A stretch of 64,000 bases of DNA, taken from assembly GCA_905116865.2 (NCBI GenBank), contig CAJHNH020000793.1, forward strand, positions 1 through 64,000, written 5' to 3'. This document shows, one piece after another, positions 11,316 through 22,599 of this stretch. Numbering within the stretch: position 1 is the first letter of the stretch; each line of letters starts with the position of its first letter. This DNA comes from Candidula unifasciata (lineage: Eukaryota > Mollusca > Gastropoda > Stylommatophora > Geomitridae). Below the pieces are notes generated by a model. It made no database searches and was not told the origin of the DNA. It saw only the letters and a list, made by a program, of their open reading frames with translations. The position numbers and the translations under genes were made by a program.

Positions 11316-12477
11316 GAACCAAAAATTCTGATAAACCCCTTGCGATGTTCTAAACGTAACACATTTAATTTTTATACTCATGGCAAACATATTCACAGGT
11401 CACCCTGTTGTGAAATGCTTATGAAATGAGTTTAAAATTATGTAAATGAGATTATGACGGTATACGACGTCTCTATTGACTATTAAAAATAATTATACCT
11501 TGGTTTTTTTATGTGGATTACCTCTAAAATGCATGCAAATGAATGTTTAAAAAATTTTTTTTTTTAGTTTGCATCACTCCATTAACTGTAAACATGCTAA
11601 TATATGCTCTGAATTGGTGTCTGCTTTTTCTTATGCATCACAAATAAGGCACAATATGCACATTATAATTTTTTCTAACAAGGACATGACTATTAACAAG
11701 TTTCTTGCCAAACAATTTACATCAAACCACTACTGAGTTACAGATTTGTACAGCTAGACGTGACTTCTGGAAAACATTATAGTTATAACATGCAAAACAA
11801 ATAAATTCTGTTGCAGGATTTGTAAAAAATCTGGTAACGAATGTATCACAATCTGCTGCTTAAAAATTACAATATATGAAAACAAATTTGTCTAGACCAT
11901 TTTATTAATGGAATGTTGTAAAAAGTATAACCATGACAACATTTGTTAAAATATTACCAGTCATAAATACTTAACACAAATACTTAACACAGACACATAA
12001 CAAATACTTGGTTATATTAACTATCAGATACCGTCATAGAGTAGTTTTAAAGTCAAGTCACACATTGTGAGAACCACTGATAACTAACATTCTGAAACAT
12101 CTTATCAGGCATTCACTAAGCTCAATGAGACCAATACAATTAAAAGCAGTGTTCTGGAAATGTCCAGTACAAACCAAGAATGAAGTTTAAAAAGCATCCA
12201 CACACACACAAAAAAGTTTGCAGCAGTGTACCTGAAAGTTAAAACAAAATGATCACAACACAAAATTTGGCTAGGAGACTCTAGAAAAGAAAGAAAACCC
12301 ACATTTCAAGTTTCTCTACCAATGAAGTTACCTGTCTTGTTTTCATTCATTACTGTGGTGGGAGATTCCTGTTTTTTTGTTATAACTGTGGATCTGTATT
12401 CAGTTTTTCTTTACTGAGCATTCCACTTAGTGTTGTTTATTCAGTTTTCAAAAATTTAGTTGGGGGGAGGAGGTTAG
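11316..12477. other. AT-rich intergenic, nothing recognised
   Basis: No coding, RNA or repeat signal that I can support. Confidence 0.4.
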
Positions 12478-12745
12478 AATAGACTTGCTGCCCCTTTACA
12501 AGTAAGTTGTAAAAGGCAGCTGCAATTAATCTGGTGTTTGCTGAAATTGAATGTCTTGGGCCAAAAGGCACAGATATCAAAGCCTAGCTGTTAACATAAA
12601 GGAAAGGCAAGATGGACATTTAACCAGATTGTGACCAGTACTATCAGTACTGGAACTCTGCGCTGGCTGTTGAAGGTGAGGACGGAGCATGTATGGGAAT
12701 GCCCCGAGTGCTGTGATGTCAATTCTTGACTCAACTCAACAACAT
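12478..12745 (+). repeat. SINE C2 fragment followed by LINE D 3' end
   Basis: 12478-12597 matches the SINE C2 body (GCTGAAATTGAATGTCTTGG, CACAGATATCAAAGCCTAGC). 12600-12745 is a LINE D 3' end: CAGATTGTGACCAGTACTAT, GGGAATGCCCCGAGTGCTG, tail ACTCAACTCAAC. Confidence 0.65.
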
Positions 12746-13449
12746 AATGTGAAAAAACATCTTTTTAAGGCCGAATGCAAAAGAAAAAGACAAAGAAGGA
12801 CATAGTCAATATGTTGAATGAAAAACACAAAACTCAGGTTGAAAGGGTGAGCAGCTAAAATTGGATTCAGACCATAATGTTAGTCCATCACAGATGATGG
12901 TGATGACACTGTTTACCCATTTGATGGGGATAAAATAGGTCAAAGTATTCAACGTAATCTTTAGCATGAATATATGAGATTAGTATGTCTAAAAAGTCTC
13001 TGATCAGCATGAGCAAGGATCATTCACTTTGGGCATACAAATTATTTTGCCATCTGTTCTAGCCGGTCTCCTTTATTCCACACTGAGGCATCATAGTTCT
13101 TCTTCGTCTTCTTTCATTCACTTGAAATAGATTATCTATATCTGCAATGTTGTCTCTAGTATGAACTTCACTGTCTCATTGTGAATGGGGCCCTAAATCT
13201 TTAAGCTCAAAGATCTTCCTCTTTTCCCCGGTTACTCTGCCAAAGTGGTAAAAATAGACAATAATGGCAAATCAAAAGAAAGGAAACCAGAATGGCCAAA
13301 ACCAACAGCATCCAGAATCTTATACTGTCAACTGATATTCATCATCTTAGAAGACTAAGAAATGGTTCAGCTTCTTTATTGGGACCTGTATGCTTGGCTC
13401 GCTAGCATAGTTAGCTAAACCTGACTTCACAACAACTGGGTGATGAACT
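12746..13449. other. Intergenic, nothing recognised
   Basis: No supported feature. Some TTCTTC-rich sequence near 13107 may be a decayed LINE or SINE tail. Confidence 0.35.
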
Positions 13450-13610
13450 CCTTGTGGTCTGGGTTCACGCCCAGGGGTAGGCAGAAAGGCCACATTTATC
13501 CCAGATTTACAGTATTTATCATGGAATCAAGGCCGAAGGGTTGCGATATCCACAGTACCGAGCCAAAGAGTTAAGAACTCATGGTTTCTGGATATTTAAA
13601 AATAAAATTT
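13450..13610 (+). repeat. SINE A copy
   Basis: Matches 3280-3435: GGGTTCACGCCCAGG (B-box-like), GGCAGAAAGGCC, ATCAAGGCCGAAGGG, ACCGAGCCAAAGAG. Confidence 0.5.
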
Positions 13611-13898
13611 ATAAAAAATTGGGACCTGTATACAATTTGTTTCATAGCCAGGGCAGAAATCATCACAGTTCTGGATACTTTCAGCCCTCTCTGCTAAATG
13701 TACCACTAAATTTAAAGATTTTATTGTTTAATGGAAACTCATTTAAAAATTGGGATTTTTCAGTAAAGGTCGTTCAATCCTAGAAAGTAACAATTGTAAA
13801 AACATTCAAGTCTCTCGTAATTCATGCAAAAAATGTATACCATGAAAATTAGAGATAAAGTCAACAAAGTGTTTCAAAATGTTGTCAAAATAAATATG

Positions 13899-13982
13899 TC
13901 ATTAACTTTTCTTAACTCTTTCTCTTTCAGGCACAAAAAAATAAGTCATTAACTTTTTCTTAACTCTTTCCCTTTCAGGCAA
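13899..13982 (+). repeat. Two-copy direct repeat resembling a 3' splice site
   Basis: About 38 bp, TCATTAACTTTTCTTAACTC plus a pyrimidine run ending CAG, is repeated twice in tandem. No adjoining coding sequence. Confidence 0.7.
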
Positions 13983-14219
13983 AACACCAAAGTTTTATTT
14001 TATTCATTATATAAGTTTACACTGGCGAACTTCTTCTAGTTCTTTGGATACATTTCTTATTTCTACTACAGTGGCTACTTTAACTTATCGTGTTTCATTT
14101 GTCTATTTTTTTTAAGCTGAATTAAATAACAGTAGCTGGAAGGCGGATTAAAGAAGTTAAATGTAGAAGCAAAGACATCACTTTACAAAAGAAAGAAAAT
14201 TCTTAAAAATCTTTCAATT

Positions 14220-14560
14220 GTCAACTGAGACGAGAAAGAGAATTCTCAAGAGTTATCCTGATATATAGAGGTGAATCATGGACAGTTGTATGATTAGTGC
14301 AAAATTATATGGAAGTGGCATAGATATGGTTTTATAGATGAACAATGAGAATACCTTGTACAGAAGAAAACAACAGTAATGAAGTCTTGAAAGACAGTGA
14401 CCCACAGAGAAAACTGATTGGCCACATCAGAAGGAGACAACAATTTACATTCTTTGGTCATATCACGAGAAGGAGAAAACTGGAGTACATTATAATGGTA
14501 GGAAATTTATAAGGGGATGCAGAAGGAGACCGAGAGAGACAATGCTGGCCAATTTGACAT
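14220..14560 (+). pseudogene. LINE reverse transcriptase C-terminal relic
   Basis: Gives GESWTV, TMRIPCTEENNSNEVL, RKLIGHIRRRQQFTFFGHIT and GDRERQC fragments. These correspond to the conserved post-RT 'CESWTL...RMLRIPW...FFGHIMRR...GRPRETML' region of LINE ORF2. Stops and shifts are present. Confidence 0.75.
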
Positions 14561-14582
14561 CAGGGTATGGAAGATCATCCGT

Positions 14583-14850
14583 CAGAATTGACTGGTAATC
14601 TGGTAAACTTAGTTTCAGCTTCATAGCAAACGGGTCACCCCATAGTTGCTCCGCTCCTGTGCTAATGAAAAACACACAGAATGTTTATCACAGTCCCTTG
14701 TGGAAAGATTGACAGACTGCTATCTCAGCATATGCACTAGCATACACATGCATTAAAAGCATATGGTAGCCATTCGAAGTGCTAATACAAACAGTCTGAC
14801 ATTAGAAATGCAGTTAGTTCATCATGGATGGTAGCAGAAGTCACCAACAG
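14583..14850 (-). repeat. Partial inverted copy of the 7293-7862 repeat
   Basis: Reverse complement matches 7608-7862, sharing ACAAGGGACTGTGATAAAC and CCGTTTGCTATGAAGCTG. An (GAA)n run at about 14924-14940 lies 70 bp beyond and may be an unrelated LINE tail. Confidence 0.6.
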
Positions 14851-15127
14851 AACAGCAGTACATAAGGTGGAAGGTTGTATATGGACATGACTACCAACAC
14901 CACACGGCATGGATTATATGAAGAAGAAGAAGAAGTAGTAGTTCAATAAGACTCAAAGATTGTTGCTCTAAAATGCACAACAATTTCAAAGTGTTGAAAT
15001 AAACTGTCTGATACCGAAAGAGTAAAATAAAATTGTAAAACACAAGTTTCTAAGTAACCTGTAGGCTTTGGCTTTGTGTATGTGCAAACTATAAGACAAC
15101 CTCCATACTGGTTATTTTCATAGGTAC

Positions 15128-15133
15128 TTTATT
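15128..15133 (-). promoter_or_regulatory. Candidate polyadenylation signal AATAAA of the rolling stone-like gene
   Basis: TTTATT on the plus strand reads AATAAA on the gene strand, about 270 nt after the stop codon and just outside the distal end of a MITE. It is the first canonical signal I noticed downstream of the stop. Confidence 0.35.
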
Positions 15134-15134
15134 T

Positions 15135-15340
15135 TTAATTCACCCAAAACACAAGAAATCCTAGAGTTCCTGGACAAGTCCAATATTCTAGGGGTGTAAT
15201 TGATTGGGGTTAGGATCAGGATCTTCGTCAGCCTTGACGATTTCAGAGACACCCACTTACCCTAACCCTAACTCATAACACCACTAGAATAATGGACTTG
15301 CCCGGGAGCTCCACGATATCCTTTGTTTGGGGTGAATTAA
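15135..15340. mobile_element. MITE with TTAA-rich ends, copy 2
   Basis: Left end TTAATTCACCCAAAACACAA and reverse-complemented right end TTAATTCACCCCAAACAAAG pair over about 60 bp, including CAAGTCCATTATTCTAG-type sequence. The interior has GGGGTTAGGATCAGG and TTACCCTAACCCTAACTC, degenerate telomere-like motifs. It lies 60 bp downstream of the stop codon at 15400 and so probably forms part of that gene's 3' UTR. Confidence 0.7.
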
Positions 15341-15399
15341 AACATTTTCACATTTCCTCAATGGTAACTGTTCACCGGACTGCATTCACTTATGCGAAA

Positions 15400-15841
15400 T
15401 TAATCTCTGTACACCTTTTTGAACATGCGAATCTTTAACCTGTAAATGCCGTACATTATCAGGTGTATTATTGGAATTATGACAAAACCAACAAGAATAA
15501 TATACCCAATTGTCTCACCTGGCTTACCCCAGTCTAGAATAAAGTACATGACATGAGAATGATCATCCACCCAGTAAAACAATGAGAAAAATACATAAAT
15601 TAAACCGTAGATGATAGGATATACCACATGCAGTAGCCGCACAGGAATGGCCGTTACAAGATGCTCTATCAGAACTAGGATGCTGTTCACCAGGTGGAGC
15701 TGAATGTTCGCATTATTGATGAAACCGACGTTGGAATACGGCACAAGTATGGCCCAGAACACAAGTGTCACCATCACTGCTGCCACGCTCACTGCATTAA
15801 ACAGTATCCATATGATTGCCATGTAGAAAGGTATGCTGTTG
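15400..15841 (-). CDS. Rolling stone-like gene, coding exon 4 (last)
   Basis: Acceptor TTTCTGCAG ends at 15842. The exon's first base completes a split glycine codon from exon 3. It encodes NSIPFYMAIIWILF onward through the last four membrane segments and a basic tail KIRMFKKVYRD, then TAA. Confidence 0.9.
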
Positions 15842-18800
15842 CTGCAGAAATCAAATAAATCATTTTGTTAAAATGTAGCCTCATAGCAAACACTGCATGT
15901 ATTAGGCCTTCACATAATCTAGGTAATGATCTGTGAAGTGGGATGGCCTGTTTTCTCTTTCTTTCCAACCCAGACAATTCCCAGAACATTCTGGAAATTA
16001 TTTTGTACCTATTCTTATGAGGTTGGCATGACCCCAGTGCCGTAACATTTGTTGTGAATTTGAAGAGAAAAAAAAAGACACAGACAATAGATTGTAAAAT
16101 TTATTCCAGGCATACTGTGCTGTATCTCTCAGGTGTTTATTACAGAAACAACTGATTAAAATAAAGCAAAAAAAAAATGAAAAATAAAATCAACTACATT
16201 TGAAAGTAATTGTCTGTTTTGCAGAATACTGTACTTCATAAAAGCCATGATAATAAACTGGTTCAGTCCAGAATTATGCAGACAAAAGGACATGGACATG
16301 AACCTGCATGTGCCCTGGGGAAAAGTGGATTATAGTAGCAGATAAAGGCAAGGAAAATATATAATCAGACAAAAGCTAGCACAATCAGTATTGCAACTTC
16401 TTGGCTAGCTGCTGAAGATGAGGATGGAGTATTTATAAAAATGCAGCCAGTGCTGTGAGTCCATTCTTAACTCTTAAGTAACAGAAAAAGTAGTGCATCC
16501 ATAATAAACATATGAATCTGTGACGAACGCAAGATTTTCTACAGAAGCTACAGAAGAATTACCATAACCACCCTTTGTTTAGATCTCTTTGCTATCATCA
16601 TCATGTAGCAGATCATTTACAGAACTCTCAACACAGTCTGCCTTAAAAAACCTTGATATCTTGCTAGCTTTTCCCCCTCGTGCACTTCCCCTGCTACTGT
16701 TCTATCCAAACCACTGTGACGTTTGATATGGCCTAAATAGTTAAGTTTTCAAGACAAGATGGTTTTTTACGAGCCAATCTTTCTTGATACTGAAATCTTT
16801 TACGACATCAATTTTTCTTTTGCCTCTTGGTACATGCGTTCTGCAAATCTATCTTTTGCAGTTCACCTCAAAAGCCCTCATTTTCTTTCCTAATATTTGC
16901 AAGATGGTCAACATCTCAAGTCAGTATGCTGCTACAGGAAAGATGCATGCTCCCAAAAATATCTTTTTAAAACTGATCATAAATTCCAATGTAGCAATGC
17001 CCGAAAAAATAACTATTGTAAAAGTACTGTAACCATACTAACCCCTGGTCCGCTACCACCACATGTGTTCCACCATCACTATGGATCTCTTCGTAACCAT
17101 GTGATGTTGTCAGAGTTTCATGAAATAACCTTTTATGATCTTCTGGTCGTCGACTGTGCATTAACTGCAGTCCAGCTCCACGACACAAGATGTACACAAT
17201 CAATGTCACAAGAGCATGAAGAAGGAAGTAAATGGTCAACAGTGTGTAGGTCCAGTTGGTTAAATATGCACCCCATGCTTGTACCTTTTGTAAAATTAAT
17301 AAATAAATGTATTTAATTATTTAAAATACTTAAAATTAATAACTGAATAATTACAATAGAAGGATACCTTTGTAAACTGAGACAGATCTAACAAGAACTA
17401 TTTTTTTGGCCAACTTGATGCCAAAACCTGGTGAGAGAAGCAGAGCAGTTTTACCAAAGAAAACCATGAAAGACCTGGTAAAATGATCCAAACAAACTTT
17501 AGATAAATGTCACAAGCAGCAACGACAACTACAGCATAAAGATTCATCTTCTTCTCATTCACCAGCTTTAAACTTTGGGGGAAAGTTCTGGTTGTTCGTC
17601 TACTTCTAGACTCTGGTCCTGTTCCAAAAACTGAGTGTTGTGTGCACATCCGTTCACAGGTCTGATTCATCTGCATGCAGACTATTGGTTCCTTACCTCG
17701 CAGGCAGATGTACTCGGACTTTAAAGAAGCTACCATTCAGTCGACTGTTTAGTCCCATCTCCATCATTGAGGTGCATGTGACCTGCTGTTTTTTGTTTTT
17801 TAGAATATTTTATGGTGAAGCTCTGATTCCTTCCATAGCCAGACTTTTGTATATAATCATGTACCGTCTCTACAATGAAGGTTGGCTATAGTGCACCGCT
17901 GTTGTCTTTGAAAATATTTACCTGGTAAGGCCCTTTATCTCTCCCACGATGGTGACTTTCGTATTACTATCCAAAAACCATGAGGACAAGTTTTTGTTTC
18001 CAAACCATCTACTGCGGGGAAGGAATCCTATGACTCAAGAATCATGAAACCATTATCTACATACGCTAACTTTTAAGCCATGGAGCAAAACATGTAAACA
18101 AACTAAGACTTTTGTACCTCTGTTCAAAGGTCATAAAAGAGTGGGTTTTTTTTCTAAATAATCCAAGCAGAAATTGAACACTAGCATGTGAGAAAAGTGA
18201 AATATGTTCACACAAAGCAAAGGTATAATTCACCATTAGAAAATAATGTCATGTAAACAATGAAGAAGACGCTTCCTCTAACCCTTAGCAGTAAATCAGA
18301 TGCTAAATGGAACAAATTCTCAGTTCACTGTTGTTGTTATCGATCCAGTGGTGCATGAGCTTGCGCCCTTTGGTCCAATGCCTTGTAGTGTTTTCACAAG
18401 CTGTTCTTTTGCTCCATACAAGGTGTTCTGGTGTCTGGTCTCAGACGGAGTAGCATTTTTCTAGTCTCTTTGGCACTCAAAGAGATGATGGTCAACAGTT
18501 GCGTTTGGGTAGTTACATAACTGGCACTCTGGGGAGTATTGTGGCTGTATTCTGTTTTATTCTGCCCATTGAGTGGAATATGTTGTGTTCTGAGTCTGAA
18601 GATGGTGGTCTGGTCCCTCCTTGTTGGATGCTGTCGTTAGAATCAGGGCCAGCCATATGACCATAAATCTCTCTTCCATTATCTCCCATAATCCATCTGT
18701 TCAGCCAATTCTCTTTGTTTATAGCTCTTATAAGAGCTTTTGTTGTCTGTACGGTTGCTGCTGTGGGTTGTTGTTCTTGTGTTGCTCCTTTTTTCTTTGC

Positions 18801-18994
18801 CAATTTGTCAGCTCTGTCACTATCTGGTGTGCCAGATTGGCCTGGGATCCACTGTATCACTTTTTTTATGTTGTATGAGCAAATGAGCTGATCAGCATCT
18901 GTAATTATCTTGGCGGACATCAAATCGGTAAAGATAAAAATATTTTTAAACAATTAAACAAATATGTTCATGATCAAAACTGAACAACATTATT

Positions 18995-19029
<35 letters not shown>

Positions 19030-21952
19030 TTTTCCCCACAAAACTTTTCTATGACTTACCTGTCCAAAGCCTTCTACTTCGGGCATTTGAAAATCTGTTG
19101 ATGTGAGTGCTAACCAAACTGTTGGGTACACAGCCATGACAATCCGGTATATTACATACACCAGGCCAGGGGTCCTCCACTGTGGATTTAACATGTTTTA
19201 GAATTCAGTGTTTATAATTTATTTATCCACTGTACTAAATTTTGATTCTTCTTATTTTTCTTCACGTTCACCAGTTGTAAACTCAAGTGGAAAATTCTGG
19301 TTGTTTGCCCACTTCCAGACTTTAGTCTTGTTTAAGAACTTGAGTTTTGCATGCATATATGTTTTACAGATCTGATTTTTTGTAAGTAGACTTTTGGTTC
19401 CTCATAGCTGAGACATTTACCCTCTGACTTTAAACCCAAAAAATTCCTGACTAGCCTTTCTGTCTATGCCTGGGATTATTGTTGTGCTGCATCAAATGAG
19501 CTGATCAGCATCTGTAATTATCTTGGCTGTAGGTCTATGCTGTATGCCTGGATCATTTCCCATGTTCAAGGATCTTTAGACAGGATGTCACTGTTTTTTA
19601 CATAGCACAATTTTTGATAGATGGTGAAAGCTTTGTCTGCTTTCAGTCCGTTTTTTTTTAAAGATGTTTGTTATACTGTGCATGGGTTTTATGTTCGTGC
19701 GTTTACATTGTTCTGTTAGGGTAAGCACCTTTTCTTCCCTTTGATGGCTCAAGCTCTGGAGGCCAGAAGTTGCCTCCAGCTCACTGAATGGTTTGCTTCT
19801 CATACATTCAGTGATAATACTGAGACCGGTGTTCTGTATTGTGTCCAGTTTATATAGATTTGATTTGGCTCCAGTGGAGTATGCTTCCGTGCCATACTCC
19901 AGTTTTGGTTGTCCATATCATGTGTATACTTGTCGTACAGTGTTGGCATCTGCACCCCAGCTTGTTCCAGTAAGTTTCTTCACAAGTCTGAGCCACAGGG
20001 TAGCTTTCCCTTGGATGTCTTCAATGTGAGGGCCCCAGGTTAGTCTTTTGTTGAATTTTACTCCCAAATATGTGAGGTTTTTCCTTCTAGGTACAAATCA
20101 ACTAATTATAGCTTTGTGGAAAGACAGAAGAGAGTTGAGACATTTTGCTCTGTTTTTGTGTGTGACTCCCCAAGAGTCTGTCCACACAGAAAAAGGGCAG
20201 ATTAAGAAAGAAGACAGGCTAGAAAGACCCGTATAATGGGCCCCTTACCTAAAGACACATTCCCTGCCCTGAACGTCCTAGACCCTTCCAGGTGCATATT
20301 GAGTTTACAAGTCATCTCTGACTCAAATCAACTACAGCTTCATGACAGATGAAAGAAAGACTGGTCCCCATAACTTGTGATGGATAAACAGCATAACATC
20401 TTCAGCATTCCGAGCCCTTGAGGTTCATTGCAGCAGACATCCCCAGCCTCTATTCATCTCTCTGGTTGGCCTTCTTTTTCCAGTTGATGACACCAAGTGT
20501 TTGCAGGTCTCATTGGATATTATCTCTACATCTTCTTCTTGGTCTGCTTCATGGTCTACGACCATCATCTCCCTCGTGTATACAGTTTTTACTTCTCTGT
20601 CATCTGACATTCTTTCAATATGCCCCAATCATTTAAGTCTATCAGCTCTCATGATGCCAGTGATCAGTGGTAATTTAAACATATTATGAATTTCATTGTT
20701 GCTTCTCACTCTCCATTCACCGCTGTTTGTATCTTTTATGGGTCCAAAGATGTGCCACAAGACTGTTTCCGAAAACCTGTATTTAGGCTTAATCTCTTTT
20801 AGTTGTGCTCCAAGTTTCAGAGCCATATAACACGACTGGTCTAATCAACATTTTATATATTTTGATCTTGGTGTTGCAAGACAGACACTTTGACTTTATC
20901 AGATGTTGAAGGGCATAGTATACTTTATTTCCAGATTGTATTCTAGGAGCAGTTGAAGTTTGCACTCAAGTACTTATATGTTTTCATTCGTTTGATTTTC
21001 ATATTATCGACTTGTGTGTGGCTGGAGTTTATATCCTTTCCCTGTCTAGTTATTATCATGTATTCTGTCTTATCTTGACTGATAACTAGTCCCATTTTTT
21101 TAGCTGATTCTTTTAAGACGGTCAGTGTTTTAACAGTCTCTAGTTCATTTTCTCTAACGATATCAATGTCATCAGCATATCCAAGTATTCTTGTAGTTTC
21201 TCCTATAGTACACTCTTGTTTCAATTTCCTTATAATTTTCTCCAAGGCAAAGTTGAAAAGAAGTTGGGACAGATCATCATCTTGCTTTAAACCAGATGTT
21301 ATATGAAAAGGGTCTGACTTTCGGCCTTTATATATTACTATATTACAAGTGTTTTCTATACATAGTTTGATCATGGTAATTAACTTCTTTGGTATTCCAA
21401 AGTCCTTCATAGCATTCCATAAACTGTTAATAGTACACTATCATACGCCTTTTTAAAATCCACAAAAACATTTTGTACATATTTTCTATATTCCTAATTT
21501 TAATCTGATATTTGACGTAAGATGAATATCTGATCTACTGTTGATCTTTTCTGTTGAAAACCCACTTGGTAATCTCCCAATATGTCTTTGATACATGGTT
21601 TTAGCCTGTTTAGCAGTACCGACGATACTATCTTATAACTTGAAGATAATAGTGATATTCCTCTATAATTTTCACACTTATACTTGTCTCCTTTCTTAAA
21701 AATGGGTGAACAGCATACCTTAGTAATTTTCCTATTTCTTTCAGAGCCATACAACTGCTAACACTTAGTCATAATTGACCTGGACATAAGGAATTATAAA
21801 CGCAAAACACATGATTTGAACTCAGAAGTTATGAATGTGCTCATCTCTTAAAGCAATCGTATGAAGCAACTTACCTGAAAGACACAAAACCTTTCTGTGG
21901 CAACACCGCTAAAAAGAATTTTCCTGACACGAAATTCTTCTCGTAAACTCAT
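15400..21952 (-). CDS. Rolling stone-family multi-pass membrane protein, complete gene, four coding exons
   Basis: Spliced from 21952-21875, 19179-19060, 17284-17043 and 15841-15400 (stop TAA 15402-15400). Phases agree at every junction, giving 293 residues, the usual size of this family. Start: ATG at 21952 followed by MSLREEFRVR. Membrane segments by eye: GLVYVIYRIVMAVYPTVWLA (about 31-51), a segment beginning YLTNWTYTLL (about 72-98), MAIIWILFNAVSVAAVMVTL (154 on), then NIQLHLVNSILVLIEHLVTA, YPIIYGLIYVFFSLFYW and GYIILVGFVIIPIIHLIMY. The YLTNW motif, the LVNSILVLIEH...PVRLLHVVYP block and the LDWGKPGETIGY block are characteristic. In Drosophila, rolling stone is linked to myoblast fusion; the molluscan-type role is unknown. 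Introns contain LINE and SINE copies. Orthology to the fly gene versus a paralogue is unresolved. Confidence 0.88.
16360..16470 (+). pseudogene. LINE D 3' end fragment in intron 3
   Basis: GCACAATCAGTATTGCAACT, GCTGAAGATGAGGATGGAG and CAGCCAGTGCTGTGA follow the order of the LINE D terminus. Antisense to the host gene. Confidence 0.5.
17043..17284 (-). CDS. Rolling stone-like gene, coding exon 3
   Basis: Acceptor TTTTACAAAAG before 17284; donor GTTAGT at 17042. Length 242 (80 codons plus two bases), phase 0 to phase 2. Encodes VQAWGAYLTNWTYTLL, the second membrane segment and a hydrophilic loop (HSRRPEDHKRLFHETL). Confidence 0.88.
17548..17735 (-). repeat. SINE C1 copy in intron 2
   Basis: Plus strand shows the reversed SINE: TTCTTCTCATTCACCAGC, AAAGTTCTGGTTGTTCGTC, GCAGACTATTGGTTCCTTA, GCAGATGTACTCGGACTTT. 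Confidence 0.75.
18300..18914 (-). pseudogene. LINE RNase H domain relic in intron 2
   Basis: Minus strand gives AKIITDADQLI (RNase H second acidic region), VIQWIPGQSGTPDSDRADKL (conserved WIPG...D..AD block), an AINKENWLNRWIMGDNGREI linker and DSEHNIFHSMGRI (the usual 'LRTGHNRL' position). The stretch between QLI and VIQW is too short, so part is deleted. 5' truncated at 18914. Confidence 0.8.
18997..19029 (-). repeat. Poly(C) run of 33 (G33 on the gene strand)
   Basis: Uninterrupted homopolymer, beginning 31 nt inside intron 2 from the donor of exon 2. The length may be an assembly estimate. Confidence 0.95.
19060..19179 (-). CDS. Rolling stone-like gene, coding exon 2
   Basis: Acceptor AAATCCACAG before 19179; consensus donor CAG|GTAAGT at 19060. 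120 bp, exactly 40 codons, phase 0 on both sides. Encodes WRTPGLVYVIYRIVMAVYPT (first membrane segment) through EVEGFGQ. Confidence 0.92.
19247..19440 (-). repeat. SINE C1 copy in intron 1
   Basis: TTCTTCACGTTCACCAGTTG, TGGAAAATTCTGGTTGTTTG, GCATATATGTTTTACAGATC, CTCTGACTTTAAAC in reversed SINE order. Confidence 0.7.
19450..20095 (-). pseudogene. LINE relic (RT C-terminus into RNase H) in intron 1
   Basis: Minus strand fragments: LTGTSWGADANTVRQVYT, YSTGAKSNLYKLDTIQNTGL and SKPFSELEATSGLQSLSHQR, matching the C-terminal RT region where RNase H follows; then IQHRPTAKIITDADQLI. It overlaps in content with the copy ending at 18914 by a 34-bp identical stretch (19495-19528 versus 18881-18914). 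Confidence 0.75.
20410..21760 (-). pseudogene. LINE reverse transcriptase relic in intron 1
   Basis: Minus strand in several frames: SPIFKKGDKYKCENYRGISL, YQVGFQQKRSTVDQIFILRQ, GLKQDDDLSQLLFNFALE, ILGYADDIDIVREN (catalytic YADD), then a KIKRMKTYKYLSA block and a C-terminus with LITGIMRADRLK and LGHIERMSDDREVKTVY. The motif order is that of an RT domain plus thumb; frameshifts separate at least four pieces. The 3' end reappears as a separate copy at 30855-31085. Confidence 0.88.
21875..21952 (-). CDS. Rolling stone-like gene, coding exon 1 with start codon
   Basis: ATG at 21952-21950 in a CATACAACATGAG context, 26 codons, consensus donor CAG|GTAAGT at 21875. Phase 0 into exon 2. Encodes MSLREEFRVRKILFSGVATE and then RFCVFQ. 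An upstream untranslated exon is possible but not identified. Confidence 0.85.
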
Positions 21953-22119
21953 GTTGTATGTGCCTTTAAACAACCAAAGCATGGTACAAATGAAATCAAA
22001 TCATAAAAATTTAAAACTAATTCATTAAAAATTATGTTCTTTATAGTGAATGAAATTAAAGCAGCATTTCAGAAGGTGATAAGTATCTTATGTAATAAAC
22101 ATCAGAAAACAAGTACTGA

Positions 22120-22470
22120 AATGTTATATCCTGTCTGTCCTGATGTAAGGCAGTGAATCTTGGATTGTGAGCAAACAAATTAGGAAGAGTTTAGGGCAAA
22201 CAAGATGTGGTTCTTGAGAAGAATGTTGCAAATACCTTGGACTGCCAGAATAACTAATAATGATTGCCTGGAAATGGCTAATGAAAGTAGAAGATTTATA
22301 CAACAATTAGAAAGAGACACAGTTCTTTGGTCATGTGATATGAAAAGGAGCACTGGAAAATATCGTGAAGATTAGAAAAATCACAGGTAGAAGAGGCAGA
22401 CCAAGAGAAACGATGATGGATGGCTTAAGACAGTGGCAAAGTGGAACTTATCCAGAACACCAAAGACCGA
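22120..22470 (+). pseudogene. LINE reverse transcriptase C-terminal relic
   Basis: Fragments FRANKMWFLRRMLQIPWTAR, NESRRFIQQLERDTV and a GRRGRPRETMM-like block are recognisable, in broken frames. Confidence 0.75.
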
Positions 22471-22599
22471 GATCTGTGAATGCCTAGACCAGCTGGCAAG
22501 GCATTTGATGATGATGTAGTAAATGAGCTTGTTGCTATGTTTTGGTGTGTTGAAAATCAAATCAGTGGCTACCTTTACTCCCCAAGACTTTTACCTGGG

